Shown here: piece after piece, positions 16,747 to 24,797 of the stretch
Layout: the number at the start of each line of letters is the position of its first letter
How positions within the stretch are numbered: position 1 is the first letter of the stretch
Source: Phytomonospora sp040655735
GTDB lineage: Bacteria; Actinomycetota; Actinomycetes; Mycobacteriales; Micromonosporaceae
Assembly: GCF_040655735.1 (NCBI RefSeq)
Contig: NZ_JBFAKK010000011.1
Span: 1-64,000 of the forward strand
Length of the DNA: 64,000 nucleotides
Reading direction: 5' to 3'
Position numbers and translations under genes: made by a program
The notes under the pieces: generated by a model
What the model was told of the DNA's origin: nothing
Seen by the model: only the letters and a program-made list of their open reading frames with translations
Database searches by the model: none

Positions 16747-17660
16747 CCGGCCGCGTTCAGGCGGGCGCGCTGGTCGGCGCTGAGCTCGACGTCGCGGGCC
16801 GACAGGTTCTCCCGCAGTGTCTCCAGGCGGCTCGACCCGATGACCGGGACGATCCCGTCGCCCATGAGCCACGCGAGGACGACCTGGCTCGTCGTCGACT
16901 CCAGCTCGGCGGCGACCTCGCCGAGGACGGCGAGCTTGGCGGTCGTCCCGGAGTGGTCGTAGGCCTCGGGGAGCGGGCGGCCGCCGTAGGCGCCGAAGAT
17001 CATCGACGTGTACGCGAACAGCGTCAGGCCGGGCTCGCTGCGGACGTAGTCGAGCAGGTCGGGCTGGGCGACGCGGTGGCCGCTCTGGTCCAGGGCCGCG
17101 TCGGGCCGGGGCTGGAGGTAGGAGTGGCGGTACTGGAGCCAGCTGTAGGGGGTCCAGCCGTTGGCGGCGGCCAGGTTCTGGGCCCGCTCGACGCGCCAGA
17201 CGGCGTGGTTGCTGACGCCCAGGCGGCCGACCTTGCCCGCGGTCACCTGCCCGTGCAGGGCCTCCATCGTCTCGTCGAGGCCGACTCGGCGGTCCTCGAT
17301 GTGCGCGTAGAGGACGTCGACGTGGTCGACGCCCAGGCGGCGCAGGCTGCCGTCGACGGCCTCGCGGATCGCCTTGGCCGACAGGCCCTCGGTGTTGTCG
17401 GGCCACTCGCCGGGGCCGGTCGGCTGCCCGCCGAGCTTCGTGGCGATCGTCAGGCCACCGCGACCGCGCCGGGCCAGCCACCGGCCGAGGACCTCCTCGG
17501 CCTCCCCGCCCTTGGCGCCCTCGTCCCACCAGGAGTAGCTGTCGGCGGTGTCGATGATCCGGCCGCCCTTGTCGGCGAACTCGTCGAAGATCGCGAAGCA
17601 GCGCTCCTCGTCGATGGTGGTGCCGAAAGAGCAGGTGCCGAGTGCGAGTTCCTTGGTCAT
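16743..17660 (-). CDS. Aldo/keto reductase
   Basis: This 305-residue (beta/alpha)8 NADPH reductase has GGRIIDTADSYSWW (catalytic Asp and Tyr), IATKLGG (Lys) and a His in VDVLYAHIEDRRVG. It ends with IGSSRLETLRENLSA, which binds NADPH phosphate. The substrate would be an aldehyde or ketone. ATG 17660 begins MTKELALG; five extra codons upstream are possible but overlap the operator region. It is divergent from a merR gene across a perfect palindrome. Confidence 0.9.
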   Translation of the reverse strand: MTKELALGTCSFGTTIDEERCFAIFDEFADKGGRIIDTADSYSWWDEGAKGGEAEEVLGRWLARRGRGGLTIATKLGGQPTGPGEWPDNTEGLSAKAIREAVDGSLRRLGVDHVDVLYAHIEDRRVGLDETMEALHGQVTAGKVGRLGVSNHAVWRVERAQNLAAANGWTPYSWLQYRHSYLQPRPDAALDQSGHRVAQPDLLDYVRSEPGLTLFAYTSMIFGAYGGRPLPEAYDHSGTTAKLAVLGEVAAELESTTSQVVLAWLMGDGIVPVIGSSRLETLRENLSARDVELSADQRARLNAAG

Positions 17661-17674
17661 GTGGCCAGCCTGCA

Positions 17675-17694
17675 ACCTGGAGCGTGCTCCAGGT
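17675..17694. promoter_or_regulatory. MerR-type operator between the aldo-keto reductase and merR genes
   Basis: A perfect 20-nt palindrome (core CCTGGAGC-GT-GCTCCAGG). On the - strand it lies between TTGACC (a -35) and a weak CAGGCT (-10) separated by 19 bp, the overlong spacer typical of MerR-activated promoters. It reads toward the aldo-keto reductase gene. Confidence 0.75.
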
Positions 17695-17720
17695 CAAGTG
17701 ATGGTGGCATGCTTTGACGC

Positions 17721-18110
17721 ATGAAGTACTACTCACCTTCCGAGACCGCCGAGCGGACCGGTTTCAGCCTCGACACCCTCCGGTACTACGAGCGCATCGG
17801 ACTGCTCGACTCGGTGCACCGGGCCTCCTCGGGCCACCGGCGCTTCACCGACGACGACCTGGGCTGGCTCGGCACGTTGTCGTGCCTGCGTAATACGGGT
17901 ATGCCTATCGCGGAGATGCGCAGGTTCGCCGAGCTGTGCCGCGAGGGCGACCACACCATGGACGAGCGGGTCGCGTTGCTGGAGAAGCACGATGCCCGCG
18001 TCTCCGAGGAGATCGCGGGCATGCGCGAGCGGCAGAAGTACATCCGTAACAAGGTGCAGTGGTACAAGGAGTTCGCCATGCCGGCGGCCTCGGTGAGCTC
18101 CGGCGCCTAG
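17721..18110 (+). CDS. MerR-family transcriptional regulator
   Basis: This 129-residue protein has an N-terminal winged HTH (YSPSETAERTGFSLDTLRYYERIGLL) and a coiled dimerisation helix (residues 80-115). No cysteines are placed for metal sensing, so it is of the effector-unknown subgroup seen beside aldo-keto reductases. It probably acts on the palindrome at 17675-17694 and thereby controls the divergent reductase gene and itself. Its TAG shares CTAG 18107-18110 with the convergent S41 peptidase stop. Confidence 0.9.
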   Translation: MKYYSPSETAERTGFSLDTLRYYERIGLLDSVHRASSGHRRFTDDDLGWLGTLSCLRNTGMPIAEMRRFAELCREGDHTMDERVALLEKHDARVSEEIAGMRERQKYIRNKVQWYKEFAMPAASVSSGA

Positions 18111-19078
18111 GCGAGCTTCGCCAGGGCTTCCTTGGCTTCGGTCGCGGTCGCCGGGTGCGGGCCGGAGGCCAGCACGTGCTCAAGCGCGGCCTTGTAGGCC
18201 AGGTCGTAGGCCTGCTCGGCGGGGACGGCGATGTCGGGGGCGATGCCGACGCCCTCCCAGTTGGTCTTGGTGACCGGGTTGATCGACCGCGCGACGGGGA
18301 TGGTGATCTCCATGGTCGGCGTCAGCCCGAAGAACTGCGTCGGGTGCGCGCCGCCCCGGGTGGTCTCCCCGATGGTCGTGGCGCGGCCCAGGGCCTTGAG
18401 GTTGTAGGTGAACTCCTCGCCGGCCGAGAAGGTCGCGGCGCTGGTCAGGTTCCAGATCGGCTTGCCCAGGTAGCGGGGGCCGGGGACGGTCGGCAGGGTC
18501 CAGTACTGCTTGGTCTCGCTGGTCGAGCCGTTGTAGGTGTCGCTGAGGTGGGTCTCGGCGTCGGGGAACAGGTGGCTGTGCCAGATCTGGACGCCGTCGG
18601 GGGAGCCGCCGCGGTTCTCCCGGTTGTCGAAGATCAGGGCGTTGGTGTTGGCGACGAGCGCCATCGCCGCGCCGATCGCGGAAGCGCCCGGAGCGGTCGT
18701 CACGTTGGTCAGCGCGATGAGGCCGATGTTGCCCGGCAGGCGCGTGACCTGGGCGATGCCGTGGTTGGTGCGGCCCATGTGGGCTTCCCAGGCCGCCTCG
18801 GCCTCGGCGTCCGAGGGGGTTTGCTCGCCGGGGTTGGCGATGGGGCGCAGGCGGAGGTGCTTGTCGCCGGTGTGCTCGTGGAAGAGGGCGGTGATCTTTT
18901 CGCCGAGGGTGGCGTCGTCGAGGTCGGCGAAGTCGCCGGCGGCGAGGCGGGCGCGGATGTCGGCGGCGAGGGTGGCGGCTTTGTCCGGGAAGATGTAGTT
19001 GCTGGTGAGGAGGTCGAGGGCGGGGTCGATCAAGGGGTGCGTGGGGTGGGGCGTCGGGTGGGGTGCGGCGTTAGGCAT
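18107..19078 (-). CDS. S41 family peptidase-like protein
   Basis: This 323-residue protein resembles the retinoid-binding-protein/C-terminal-processing peptidase family: a helical N-domain, then GNIGLIALTNV, ALIFDNRENRGGSPDGVQ, and the catalytic serine region SAATFSAGEEFTYNLK, with GETTRGGAHP supplying a conserved Glu. No signal peptide or PDZ domain is seen, so it may act in the cytosol. The His/Pro-rich N-terminus (HPTPHPTHP) is unusual. Substrate unknown. Confidence 0.8.
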   Translation of the reverse strand: MPNAAPHPTPHPTHPLIDPALDLLTSNYIFPDKAATLAADIRARLAAGDFADLDDATLGEKITALFHEHTGDKHLRLRPIANPGEQTPSDAEAEAAWEAHMGRTNHGIAQVTRLPGNIGLIALTNVTTAPGASAIGAAMALVANTNALIFDNRENRGGSPDGVQIWHSHLFPDAETHLSDTYNGSTSETKQYWTLPTVPGPRYLGKPIWNLTSAATFSAGEEFTYNLKALGRATTIGETTRGGAHPTQFFGLTPTMEITIPVARSINPVTKTNWEGVGIAPDIAVPAEQAYDLAYKAALEHVLASGPHPATATEAKEALAKLA

Positions 19079-19087
19079 TGGGCGAGA

Positions 19088-19258
19088 TTAGCCCTCGCGG
19101 AGGCCGCCGATGAAGCCCTGCCAGGTGGCGTGGTCGGTCGTGAGGCAGGGTCCTGTGCGGTCCTTCGTGTCACGGATGTGCATGAGGGATGGGGTGTGGG
19201 CCACCTCGACGCACGCTCCGTTGCCCTCGGAGCGGCTCGACTTCTTCCAGCGCAACAT
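19088..19258 (-). CDS. DUF397 protein
   Basis: This 56-residue protein starts MLRWKKSSRSEGNGACVEVA and contains HIRDTKDRTGP and ATWQGFIGGLREG, the full DUF397 pattern. It lies 10 nt downstream of the XRE gene with AAGGAG before its ATG. DUF397 proteins accompany WhiJ-like XRE/DUF5753 regulators and are thought to modulate them. It is short but clearly real. Confidence 0.88.
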   Translation of the reverse strand: MLRWKKSSRSEGNGACVEVAHTPSLMHIRDTKDRTGPCLTTDHATWQGFIGGLREG

Positions 19259-19268
19259 GTCCGACTCC

Positions 19269-20117
19269 TTACATCCGCTTTCGCCAGGCGCGGATCTGCT
19301 TGAGGGATTCCTCTGGAGTCAAAGCTACGCGCTGGATCTCGTCTGCGGCCCATCGGTAAGCCCGCGCCTTCGCCGGTGCCGAGACGTAGCTCGCGCCATC
19401 GATCAACTCTGTATAGGCGGCTTCGAAGCCGTCATCGAAGCGAAGCAGCGTCAATTGACCCGCTCCCACCGGACGGGCTCCTGCCTCTGGCAGAAGAATC
19501 TGGACGGAGACGCCGCCGCTGTCGATGAGATCCAGGACGTGATCGAACTGGGCCGCCATGACGTCCGGCCCACCAACCTGCACTCGGAAAGCGGTTTCGG
19601 CCAGGACGACGTCCAGGCGGAGTGGGTTCGCGGCATCGGTCAGCCGTGCGGAACGCTCGGTTCGGAAGCGGGCGAACCGCTCAACGTGATCGGGCCGAAC
19701 GAGCGAGGTCGAGCCCGTCACCGCACGGGCGTATGCCTCGGTCTGGAGGATGCCAGGCATCGCCCACAGTTCCATCGTGAACAGCGATTCCGCGAGCCCT
19801 TCGAGCCCGGCGTACAGCGTAAACCAATCCGGCAGCACGTCGGCATACTTCGCCCACCAGCTCCGGCCGCCGATGCGCCGGGCCATCGTGGACAGCCGGG
19901 TGATGTCGTCCTTGGGTGCGCCGCAGGCTTCGAGGATGAGCGCGACGTCGTCCGCGTTCTGTCCGAACCTGCCGGTCTCCATGGTGCCGAGCTTCGCTCG
20001 GCTCACGCCGGTGAGCTCTCGGAGCTGGGCGAGCGACAGCCCGGCGTCGTGGCGGAAGGAGGCTATCTGCGCGCCGAGAAGCCAGCGGAGGGCCTTGGGA
20101 TCGTTTCGGTTGAGCAT
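19269..20117 (-). CDS. XRE-family regulator with DUF5753 domain (WhiJ-like)
   Basis: This 282-residue protein has an N-terminal HTH (LSLAQLRELTGVSRAKLGTMETGR, residues about 27-50) and a DUF5753 effector-like domain from about residue 95 (ALWAMPGILQTEAYARAV-like TMELWAMPGILQTEAYARAV, later VSVQILLPEAG). It is the classic actinobacterial partner of DUF397. ATG 20117 follows GGAGGATC. It probably binds the inverted repeat ATGTTCC/GGAACAT upstream and controls itself and the divergent small gene. Confidence 0.9.
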   Translation of the reverse strand: MLNRNDPKALRWLLGAQIASFRHDAGLSLAQLRELTGVSRAKLGTMETGRFGQNADDVALILEACGAPKDDITRLSTMARRIGGRSWWAKYADVLPDWFTLYAGLEGLAESLFTMELWAMPGILQTEAYARAVTGSTSLVRPDHVERFARFRTERSARLTDAANPLRLDVVLAETAFRVQVGGPDVMAAQFDHVLDLIDSGGVSVQILLPEAGARPVGAGQLTLLRFDDGFEAAYTELIDGASYVSAPAKARAYRWAADEIQRVALTPEESLKQIRAWRKRM

Positions 20118-20139
20118 GGCGTGATCCTCCCACCTTCCC

Positions 20140-20173
20140 ATGTTCCGTCAAGGATGCGACACGCCGGGAACAT
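20140..20173. promoter_or_regulatory. Inverted repeat, candidate operator of the XRE regulator
   Basis: ATGTTCC (20140-20146) and GGAACAT (20167-20173) are 7-bp arms with 20 nt between them in the divergent gap of the XRE gene and the gene at 20245. Confidence 0.4.
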
Positions 20174-20244
20174 TTGCTAGACATCCAGGTATTTCCGTGC
20201 GAGCTTGAGTTACCGCCGTTTCGCATCGAAAATCAGGAGGATCG

Positions 20245-20607
20245 ATGTCCGTCGAATTCCCGGCCCTGGACACCCCCGAGTTCAACGAACTCATGCGCCA
20301 GTCCGCCCGCGCCTACGGCGCTTCGCGCTTCGCCCTCTTCGCCGTCCGCCGCGACCCCGACGACGCGATCCAAGTCGCCGACGGTCTCGACGACGGCACC
20401 CAGGCCATCCTCTGGTGGAACGCCCCCGAGAACACCACCGCGAACACCACCGCCCCGCTCAGCCGCATCCGCGTCCACAGCAGCGCCGAGACCGCGCTCC
20501 TCCTCGCAGACAGGGGCGAGGACCGCTACCGCCTCGTCTGGGTCGACTCCCCGCCAGAACCCGACGCGCCGAACCCCGACCCGGAGCCCTCCAGCCCGTC
20601 GTCCTGA
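20245..20607 (+). CDS. Small unknown protein linked to the XRE/DUF397 pair
   Basis: This 120-residue protein begins MSVEFPALDTPEFNELMRQS and continues as a mixed alpha/beta domain (RFALFAVRRDPDDAIQVADGL; RLVWVDSPP), ending in a Pro/Asp/Ser tail. I do not recognise the family. AGGAGG precedes ATG 20245. Similar small proteins often neighbour XRE/DUF397 genes. Its last 82 nt overlap the end of rmuC on the opposite strand, so both low-complexity tails are encoded by the same DNA. Confidence 0.7.
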   Translation: MSVEFPALDTPEFNELMRQSARAYGASRFALFAVRRDPDDAIQVADGLDDGTQAILWWNAPENTTANTTAPLSRIRVHSSAETALLLADRGEDRYRLVWVDSPPEPDAPNPDPEPSSPSS

Positions 20608-21788
20608 CCGCCGCCGGAGCCCCGGACACCGTCCCCGTCGTCCGACCCCAGACCGTCACCCACCAGTTCCCCCGCCTGCACCTGCCGGGGCGTCAGCTCC
20701 ACCGGATCAAGATCCGGGATCACCTCCTTGCTCACGCCCATCTCCGCGAACTTCCGCGCCGTCACCAGCACCCGCGTCTCCATCGACCCGACCGCCTTGT
20801 TGTACGCCGACACCGACGCCCCCAATGACGTCCCCAACTTCGTCAGGTGCCCGCCCACCGTCGACAACCTCGCGTACAAGTCCTTCGCCAGCGCGTGCAC
20901 CTCCAGCGCGTTCTTCGCCAAGGTGTCCTGCCGCCAGCTATAAGCGATCGTCCGCAGCATCGCCACGAGCGTCGCCGGGGTCGCCAGCACGATGTCCCGC
21001 GAAAACGCGTACTCCAGCAGCGTCGGCTCCTTGCGCAGCGCCGCATCCAGGAACGCGTCCGCCGGCACGTACAGCACCACGAACTCCGGCGTCGTCGGAA
21101 ACGCCCGCCAATACTCCTTCCGCGACAACGCGTCCACATGCGCCCGCAACTGCTTGGCGTGCACCGACAGGGCACTGTTGCGGCGCGGCTCGTCGTCACC
21201 GGCCTCCATGGCCTCCATGTACCCGTCGAAGGGCGCCTTCGCGTCGACCACGACCTGCTTCCCGCCCGCCAGGTGCACCACCAGGTCGGGCCGGAAAGTC
21301 CGCTCCTCCACCGACACCGTCACCTGCTCGCTGAAGTCGCAGTGCTCCAGCATCCCGGCCGCCTCGACGATCCGCCGCAACTGGTGCTCGCCCCACCGTC
21401 CCCGCACCTGCGGCGCCTTCAACGCCGACGACAGCGAGGCCGTCTCGCTGCGCAACCTGTCCGACGTCCGCGCGACCTCGGCGACCTGCGTCCGCAAGGT
21501 CGCGTAGGCCTCCAGGCGGGCCCGCTCGACGTCGGCGATGTGCGCCTCGTACCGGTCCAGGCTTTCCCACAGGGGGCGCACCAGCTCGTTCAGCCCTGCC
21601 TTCGCCTCGGCGTGCACGTCATGGCTCAACGCCCGCAGCGACTGCTCGAAACGGCTCTCGCCCTCGTCGCGCGCGGCCAGCTTGGCGGCGAGCGTCGCGG
21701 TCTCGGCGGCGGTGCGCGCGCGGGCCGCGAACCAGCCGATCGCGCCCCCGGCAACCAGACACACGATTGCTATCAGGACATACGACAT
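20526..21788 (-). CDS. rmuC: RmuC-family DNA recombination protein
   Basis: This 420-residue protein has an N-terminal membrane anchor (YVLIAIVCLVAGGAIGWFAAR), a long coiled coil (about residues 25-120) and the RmuC nuclease-like domain with RGRWGEHQLRRIVEAAGML, RPDLVVHLAGGKQVVVDAKAPFDGY and FVVLYVPADAFLDAAL. RmuC limits DNA inversions in E. coli. The C-terminus carries about 35 extra Gly/Ser/Asp residues that overlap the convergent gene and are unlikely to be part of the fold. Confidence 0.9.
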   Translation of the reverse strand: MSYVLIAIVCLVAGGAIGWFAARARTAAETATLAAKLAARDEGESRFEQSLRALSHDVHAEAKAGLNELVRPLWESLDRYEAHIADVERARLEAYATLRTQVAEVARTSDRLRSETASLSSALKAPQVRGRWGEHQLRRIVEAAGMLEHCDFSEQVTVSVEERTFRPDLVVHLAGGKQVVVDAKAPFDGYMEAMEAGDDEPRRNSALSVHAKQLRAHVDALSRKEYWRAFPTTPEFVVLYVPADAFLDAALRKEPTLLEYAFSRDIVLATPATLVAMLRTIAYSWRQDTLAKNALEVHALAKDLYARLSTVGGHLTKLGTSLGASVSAYNKAVGSMETRVLVTARKFAEMGVSKEVIPDLDPVELTPRQVQAGELVGDGLGSDDGDGVRGSGGGQDDGLEGSGSGFGASGSGGESTQTRR

Positions 21789-21818
21789 GGACTCCAGTGT
21801 GCCCTCAGGATCTCCAGG

Positions 21819-21824
21819 TACCGT
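21819..21824 (+). promoter_or_regulatory. Leaderless -10 box
   Basis: TACCGT, then TCAGAC, then the ATG at 21831. The divergent rmuC gene starts only 42 nt away. Confidence 0.5.
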
Positions 21825-21830
21825 TCAGAC

Positions 21831-22592
21831 ATGTCGGGTTACGTCGTGCCGGTTCTCATTCTTCTCGCCGTGGTCGTCATCGTGGTCGCCTTCGTGGTCC
21901 TCGGCCGCAAGGCAGCCGCGCGCCGCCTCGCCGACGCCCGCGAAGAGGCGCAGCGCTGGTACGAGCGCCTCGGCGGCCAGACCATGAACCTCAGCGGAGG
22001 CGACGACCCCGCCGCCCAGCAGGCCCTCGTCGACGCCGGTGAGCGCTACAACGCCGCCGGTGCCCAGCTCGAACGCTCCACGACGGCCCGCCAGTACGAG
22101 CTCGCCGGCCAGACGGCCCTCGAAGGCCTCTACTACGTCCGCGCGGCCCGCACCGCCCTCGACATGGACCCCGGCCCCGAACTGCCGACGCTGCACGGCC
22201 AGGCCCGCGCCGGGCACGTCACCGAGCGCATGGACGCCGAAGTCGACGGCCACCGCTACTCCGCCAGCCCCAAACCCGGCCGCGACAACCGGCACTACTA
22301 CCCGGGCGGCAACGTCGGCGGCAGGCCGGTGCCCTCGGGTTGGTACAGCGAGCCCTGGTGGCGGCCGGCGCTCATCGGCGGCGCGAGCGTGCTCGGCACG
22401 ATGCTCATCTTCGACGCGCTGATCATGCCCGGCATCCACGCCGGCGCCGTCGAGGGCGCCTACGCCGACGGTTACGCCGACGGCGCGGGCGACGGTGGCG
22501 GTGACGGCGGCGATGGCGGCGGTGACGGCGGCGGTGACTTCGGTGGCGGAGATTTCGGGGGAGGCGACTTCGGCGGCGGCGGAGACTTCTAG
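21831..22592 (+). CDS. Two-TM protein with Gly/Asp-rich tail (DUF1542-annotated type)
   Basis: This 253-residue protein has a membrane anchor at residues 5-26, a helical middle domain (REEAQRWYERLGGQTMNLSGG, ALEGLYYVRAARTALDMDPG), a Tyr/Pro/Trp stretch (PVPSGWYSEPWW), a second TM (about 183-202), and a tail of AYADGYADGAGDGGGDGG repeats ending in FGGGDFGGGD. I recall homologues in many actinobacteria, often labelled DUF1542; function unknown. It leads a run of small membrane proteins with low-complexity tails. Confidence 0.7.
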   Translation: MSGYVVPVLILLAVVVIVVAFVVLGRKAAARRLADAREEAQRWYERLGGQTMNLSGGDDPAAQQALVDAGERYNAAGAQLERSTTARQYELAGQTALEGLYYVRAARTALDMDPGPELPTLHGQARAGHVTERMDAEVDGHRYSASPKPGRDNRHYYPGGNVGGRPVPSGWYSEPWWRPALIGGASVLGTMLIFDALIMPGIHAGAVEGAYADGYADGAGDGGGDGGDGGGDGGGDFGGGDFGGGDFGGGGDF

Positions 22593-22631
22593 GATCCGGG
22601 GAGTCGTGTGATCGACGATGATGGAGGCGGA

Positions 22632-23000
22632 ATGGTGCGCTCGCTCGTGTGTCTGCTCATTGTGGGCGTGGTGGTCCTGGGCATCGCCGCGGCGATCGTC
22701 ATCCCGCTGGTGATCAGTAAGAACAAGAAGAACTCCGGTGCCGGGCAGTTCGGCCAGCAGCCCTACGGTCAGCAGTCTTACGGCCAGCAACCGCCTTACG
22801 GTCAGCAGGGCTATGGGCAGCAGCCCTACGGTGAGCAGTCCTACGGCCAGCAGCAGTACCCGCCGCAGGCTCCGCCCAGCGACGGCGGATACCCGCAGGC
22901 TCCGCAGTCGGGCGCACCCGGGCAGTCCTACGGAGAGCAGCCCCCGCAGCAGCCGGGCCAGCCGCCGTACCCGCCGCAGCAGCCTCCCTACTCGGGCTGA
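22632..23000 (+). CDS. Single-pass membrane protein with YGQQP repeats
   Basis: This 122-residue protein has a TM segment (SLVCLLIVGVVVLGIAAAIVI), a basic stop-transfer (SKNKKNS), and about 70 residues of PYGQQ/SYGQQ/PPQ repeats. The Gln/Tyr-rich tail is prion-like and would be disordered, facing the cytosol if the basic patch is inside. GGAGG lies just upstream of ATG 22632; GTG 22608 is an alternative. A larger protein with the same repeats is at 50329. Function unknown. Confidence 0.7.
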   Translation: MVRSLVCLLIVGVVVLGIAAAIVIPLVISKNKKNSGAGQFGQQPYGQQSYGQQPPYGQQGYGQQPYGEQSYGQQQYPPQAPPSDGGYPQAPQSGAPGQSYGEQPPQQPGQPPYPPQQPPYSG

Positions 23001-23103
23001 GCCCTTCGGGCGACCGGCCTCGGCCGTGATCCGGACCGACTCCGCTGGACGGAGTCGGCCTGGTCGCAGCGCGTCGAGCGTGCTGTGCCCTTGACAGGGG
23101 CCA

Positions 23104-23109
23104 TAACCT
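23104..23109 (+). promoter_or_regulatory. Leaderless -10 box, copy 1 of a duplicated promoter
   Basis: TAACCT, then GGCGTG, then ATG 23116. The surrounding 30-odd nt (from TTGAC near 23092 to ATGTTGA) match those before 25336. Confidence 0.55.
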
Positions 23110-23115
23110 GGCGTG

Positions 23116-23400
23116 ATGTTGAGCGCCGCGAGCGGTACGGACACCCCGACCACCTTGCTGATCGTGATCGCCGTGGTCGGCCTCGCCGCCCTCGCGTGGG
23201 TCTCCAACAGGAAGAACGAGAAGGCGAGGGCCCGAAAGCGTCCCGCACGCGGCCGCCGGAATGGCGGCGGAGGGTACTACTCGGACTCCGGCTCGGGATC
23301 GTGGAGCGACGGCGGTTCCGGCTCCGGCTGCGACTCCGGCGGTGGCGGCGACTCCGGTGGCGGCGGGGACTGCGGCGGCGGTGGTGGCGGCGGGGACTAG
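23116..23400 (+). CDS. Small membrane protein with Gly/Cys/Asp tail
   Basis: This 94-residue protein has one TM (TTLLIVIAVVGLAALAWV), a basic stretch (RKNEKARARKRPARGRR), then a Gly/Ser/Asp tail with two cysteines (SGCDSGGGGDSGGGGDC). Start ATG 23116 fits the leaderless promoter; GTG 23113 would add one Met. It is a paralogue of the gene at 25336. The tail gives no functional clue. Confidence 0.65.
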   Translation: MLSAASGTDTPTTLLIVIAVVGLAALAWVSNRKNEKARARKRPARGRRNGGGGYYSDSGSGSWSDGGSGSGCDSGGGGDSGGGGDCGGGGGGGD

Positions 23401-23527
23401 AGCTGCCGACTCGTCCCACGGCCAACCGTGGCATCTGACGCCTGGGGAGTGTCGGTACCGACGTCTACGATCCGGACCGACCGGTGTTCGAGCAGCGGCA
23501 CCGCTTCCGTTCGAAGGAGCCTCCGGC

Positions 23528-24208
23528 GTGACCACGATCTTCACCGTCTCCGTCGACTCTGTCGAGGGCTCGGCATTCTGTGGGAGGGTGCACGTCGTCA
23601 ACCCGGACGTCCCCTATGTTCCCGCGGAGACCGTCTTCGCCCTGTCTCTCCTGGTGGACGCGTGGTGGAAACTGGAGCACGGGTCCCTGCGCAACGAAAG
23701 CCGTGAGGACGGACAGCGGTACCCCTTCACTGAGGAGCAGGGCAAGGACATCACCGCGGGCATGCGACGGAGGGACGAGTTCCCGCATCTCTTCGACCTC
23801 ATCCTCGGCAAGGAGATCAGGGTCACCGAGGACGGGTACCTGCTCTCCGACGACGGCAAGACCGTCCTCGAACCCAGGCGCAAGGCCGAGGACGTGTACC
23901 GGCTGAGCGGCGGCAGCCGCCCGGGCTATTCGGTGTTCACCCACGGCGACGCCGAGGAGTTCTCCCAACGCGCCGACGACATCGTGACCTCCTTTGACAT
24001 CAGCCCCTACCGGAACGCCCCGCACCTCAACGGCGCCGCGACGCCGGAGGATCTGGACGTGTGGGACGGGCTGGAGCTGAAAGAGGGCTACTCCCTGGCC
24101 GACATCCCCTACGCCGAGATCGTGGTGACGGTCGGCGACCCCGGCTACCTCGAACACCTGGTCGCCGGCATGCGCTGGGAAACGACCATGACGGGTGAGG
24201 TCTGCTGA
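23528..24208 (+). CDS. Unknown soluble protein
   Basis: This 226-residue protein has no TM or signal peptide and an acidic composition, with motifs such as SLLVDAWWKLEHGSL, RRRDEFPHLFDLILGKEI, GYSVFTHGDAEEF and YAEIVVTVGDPGYLEHLV. I do not recognise the family. GTG 23528 follows GAAGGAG at about 8 nt. Codon use matches its neighbours. It lies between the tail-protein cluster and the IS element, and the 58 nt after it hold nothing evident. Confidence 0.65.
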   Translation: MTTIFTVSVDSVEGSAFCGRVHVVNPDVPYVPAETVFALSLLVDAWWKLEHGSLRNESREDGQRYPFTEEQGKDITAGMRRRDEFPHLFDLILGKEIRVTEDGYLLSDDGKTVLEPRRKAEDVYRLSGGSRPGYSVFTHGDAEEFSQRADDIVTSFDISPYRNAPHLNGAATPEDLDVWDGLELKEGYSLADIPYAEIVVTVGDPGYLEHLVAGMRWETTMTGEVC

Positions 24209-24266
24209 GCACTCGCGACGCTGCCGCACCATTGTGGACAAGCCGACCGGATCGCCAGGGCATGGC

Positions 24267-24797
24267 CTAGGGCGTGTTTGCAAAGAGTGGTAGCCATTGG
24301 TGGATGGCGGCGATGGTGATGGCGGCTTGGTAGGACTGGTGGGTTTTGTCGTATCGGGTGGCGATGCCGCGCCATTGCTTCAGCTGGTTGAAGCAGCGTT
24401 CGACAAGGTTGCGGTGTTTGTAGAGCTGCTTGTCGAAGGTGGGTGGGCGTCCGCCGTGGCTGCCGCGGCGGGCTCGGTTGGTCTTGTGGTCGGCGCGTTC
24501 GGGGATGGTGGCGCGAATGCCGCGCCGCCGGAGGTGTGACCGGATCGCTTGGGTGGAGTAGCCCTTGTCGGCGAGGACGTGGTCGGGTCGGGTGCGTGGC
24601 AGCCCCGGGCCGATGCGGGCGACGCTGACCGAGTCCATGACCTGCTCGAAGCGGGTGCAGTCATTGACGTTGCCCGCCGAGAGCACAAAGGACAGGACAC
24701 GCCCGTTCCCGTCAGCAGCCAGGTGGATCTTCGTGGTTAATCCACCACGGGATCGTCCGATGGCGTGAACCGATTCGCCCGAATCACCACGCCCCCT
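24267..24797 (-). CDS. IS5-family transposase, 3' frame (after -1 frameshift)
   Basis: This frame, entered by -1 slippage at 24792-24799, continues the transposase with HAIGRSRGGLTTKIHLAADG, the second catalytic Asp in DHVLADKGYST, and the catalytic Glu in HRNLVERCFNQLKQWR with the downstream Tyr/Arg region. Joined to the 5' frame it makes about 289 residues, full length for this group. The stop TAG is provided by the CTAG target duplication at 24267-24270, so translation ends on host-site bases. Confidence 0.85.
   Translation of the reverse strand, partial: RGRGDSGESVHAIGRSRGGLTTKIHLAADGNGRVLSFVLSAGNVNDCTRFEQVMDSVSVARIGPGLPRTRPDHVLADKGYSTQAIRSHLRRRGIRATIPERADHKTNRARRGSHGGRPPTFDKQLYKHRNLVERCFNQLKQWRGIATRYDKTHQSYQAAITIAAIHQWLPLFANTP

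Noticed and set aside
23092..23097. TTGACA as the -35 of the 23116 gene
   Set aside because: It is only 7 nt from the TAACCT box, too close for a standard sigma70-type promoter; noted instead as part of a conserved block.
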